Below, piece after piece: positions 63,590 to 64,000 of a stretch of 64,000 nucleotides of DNA. Each line of letters starts with the position of its first letter. Within the stretch, counting starts at the first letter, position 1. Below the pieces are notes generated by a model. That model saw nothing but the letters and a program-made list of their open reading frames with translations, did not search any database and was not told the DNA's origin. Both the position numbers and the translations under genes were made by a program. This stretch comes from Leisingera sp. ANG1 (GTDB lineage Bacteria > Pseudomonadota > Alphaproteobacteria > Rhodobacterales > Rhodobacteraceae), in NCBI RefSeq assembly GCF_000203975.2, contig NZ_AFCF02000008.1, forward strand, positions 1 to 64,000. Reading direction: 5' to 3'.

Positions 63590-64000
63590 TCAATTTACAA
63601 GGGTTGCTGCGGCAGCAGCGGCAGCGCCGTCGATGCCGAACTGGTAGACCACGCCCACCAGCATCAGCGCCGCAGAAGCCATCAGCGCCACACCCAGGAC
63701 CGGAGAGCCCTTCGCTTCCACATCATCCTCGCCAGTGCCGAAGTACATGTAAAACACGATGCGCAGGTAGTAGAAAGCACCGATGACGGAAGCGACGGCA
63801 GAGGCGATCACCAGCGTCATCAGGCCCGCATCAACACCCGCCTGCCACACGCCGAACTTGGCAAAGAAGCCCAGCATCGGCGGCACGCCTGCCAGGGAGA
63901 ACATCAGGATCAGCACCGCCAGCGCCTTGCCCGGCTCGCGTGCAGCAAACTGGTTCAGGGCCAGGATGTCTGTGACCGGCTTGCCGTCCTTCTCCAGCAT
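63590..64000 (-). CDS. nuoN: NADH-quinone oxidoreductase subunit N, C-terminal part
   Basis: The last 136 residues of NuoN, cut by the window edge. They show LAVLILMFSLAGVPPMLGFFAK (landmarks near the conserved Pro-rich TM segment) and two further membrane segments, part of the proton-pumping membrane arm of complex I. birA-coaX-rnj follow on the same strand. Confidence 0.93.
   Translation of the reverse strand: MLEKDGKPVTDILALNQFAAREPGKALAVLILMFSLAGVPPMLGFFAKFGVWQAGVDAGLMTLVIASAVASVIGAFYYLRIVFYMYFGTGEDDVEAKGSPVLGVALMASAALMLVGVVYQFGIDGAAAAAAATLVN

Overview
The window is GC-rich chromosomal DNA from an alphaproteobacterium, most likely a marine Rhodobacterales of the Roseobacter group (Leisingera/Phaeobacter/Ruegeria-like). 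This is inferred from gene order (nuoN-birA-coaX-rnj, surE-pcm-nlpD, tatABC, alr next to an MlaE/MlaF pair), a form II CO-dehydrogenase-like cluster, stand-alone Hint-domain proteins and small Rhodobacterales-type proteins. No rRNA, tRNA, CRISPR array, transposase, integrase or phage gene was recognised. Almost everything is housekeeping or conserved accessory DNA. Two AT-richer patches stand out, at about 21.15-21.9 kb and 37.1-37.95 kb.

Layout: 0.1-3.0 kb holds a hypothetical gene, an Ala-rich anchored protein, infC (apparently with an ATA start) and a small chemoreceptor-like protein. 3.0-11.3 kb is a minus-strand molybdenum hydroxylase cluster, transcribed coxD-coxE-xdhC-moeA-like then coxS-coxL-coxM. 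The large subunit carries the form II motif AYRGAGR. 11.4-18.5 kb has a glycosyltransferase, a conserved unknown, pyrC, pyrE, dnaB and a Tat-exported agmatine-deiminase-family enzyme. 18.6-25.5 kb has alr-mlaE-mlaF, a foreign-looking coiled-coil gene, a PqiA-like protein, a membrane coiled-coil protein, radA and cvpA. 25.5-36.3 kb has a Hint protein, a VOC protein, purF, a DUF2199 protein, a PilP-like fragment, an SDR, surE-pcm-nlpD, a DUF815 ATPase and a class III cyclase. 36.4-47.6 kb has a lectin-like secreted protein, a broken zinc-ribbon membrane gene, tatABC, a small barrel protein with a WYL regulator, a GNAT protein, an orphan ABC ATPase, arsM, an alkylation-repair protein, an SDR and a second Hint protein. 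47.7-54.6 kb is signalling-rich: a GH128-like hydrolase, a CHASE kinase with a response regulator, an HxlR-like regulator divergent from a VOC protein, an orphan BrnA-like antitoxin and a hybrid histidine kinase. 54.8-64 kb has prfC, an unknown with a glycosyltransferase, a DEAD-box helicase, a very small protein, and rnj-coaX-birA-nuoN on the minus strand.

The genes cover pyrimidine and purine synthesis (pyrC, pyrE, purF), replication and repair (dnaB, radA, alkylation repair), translation (infC, prfC), RNA turnover (rnj, helicase), envelope biogenesis (alr, MlaEF, NlpD-like, Tat) and molybdenum hydroxylase assembly. Several regulatory DNA elements can be read directly: a 7-bp inverted repeat upstream of coxS, a 10-bp inverted repeat upstream of the barrel/WYL pair, DnaA boxes upstream of dnaB and a Hint gene, a TTAA-N7-TTAA CtrA-like box, three GGGTGCAC units exactly 11 bp apart, and dispersed double-hairpin repeats. 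I did not find a clear new multi-gene defence or mobile system. The most distinctive signals are the infC start region, the non-canonical Hint protein, the 11-bp phased repeat, the stop-interrupted zinc-ribbon gene and the repeat families.
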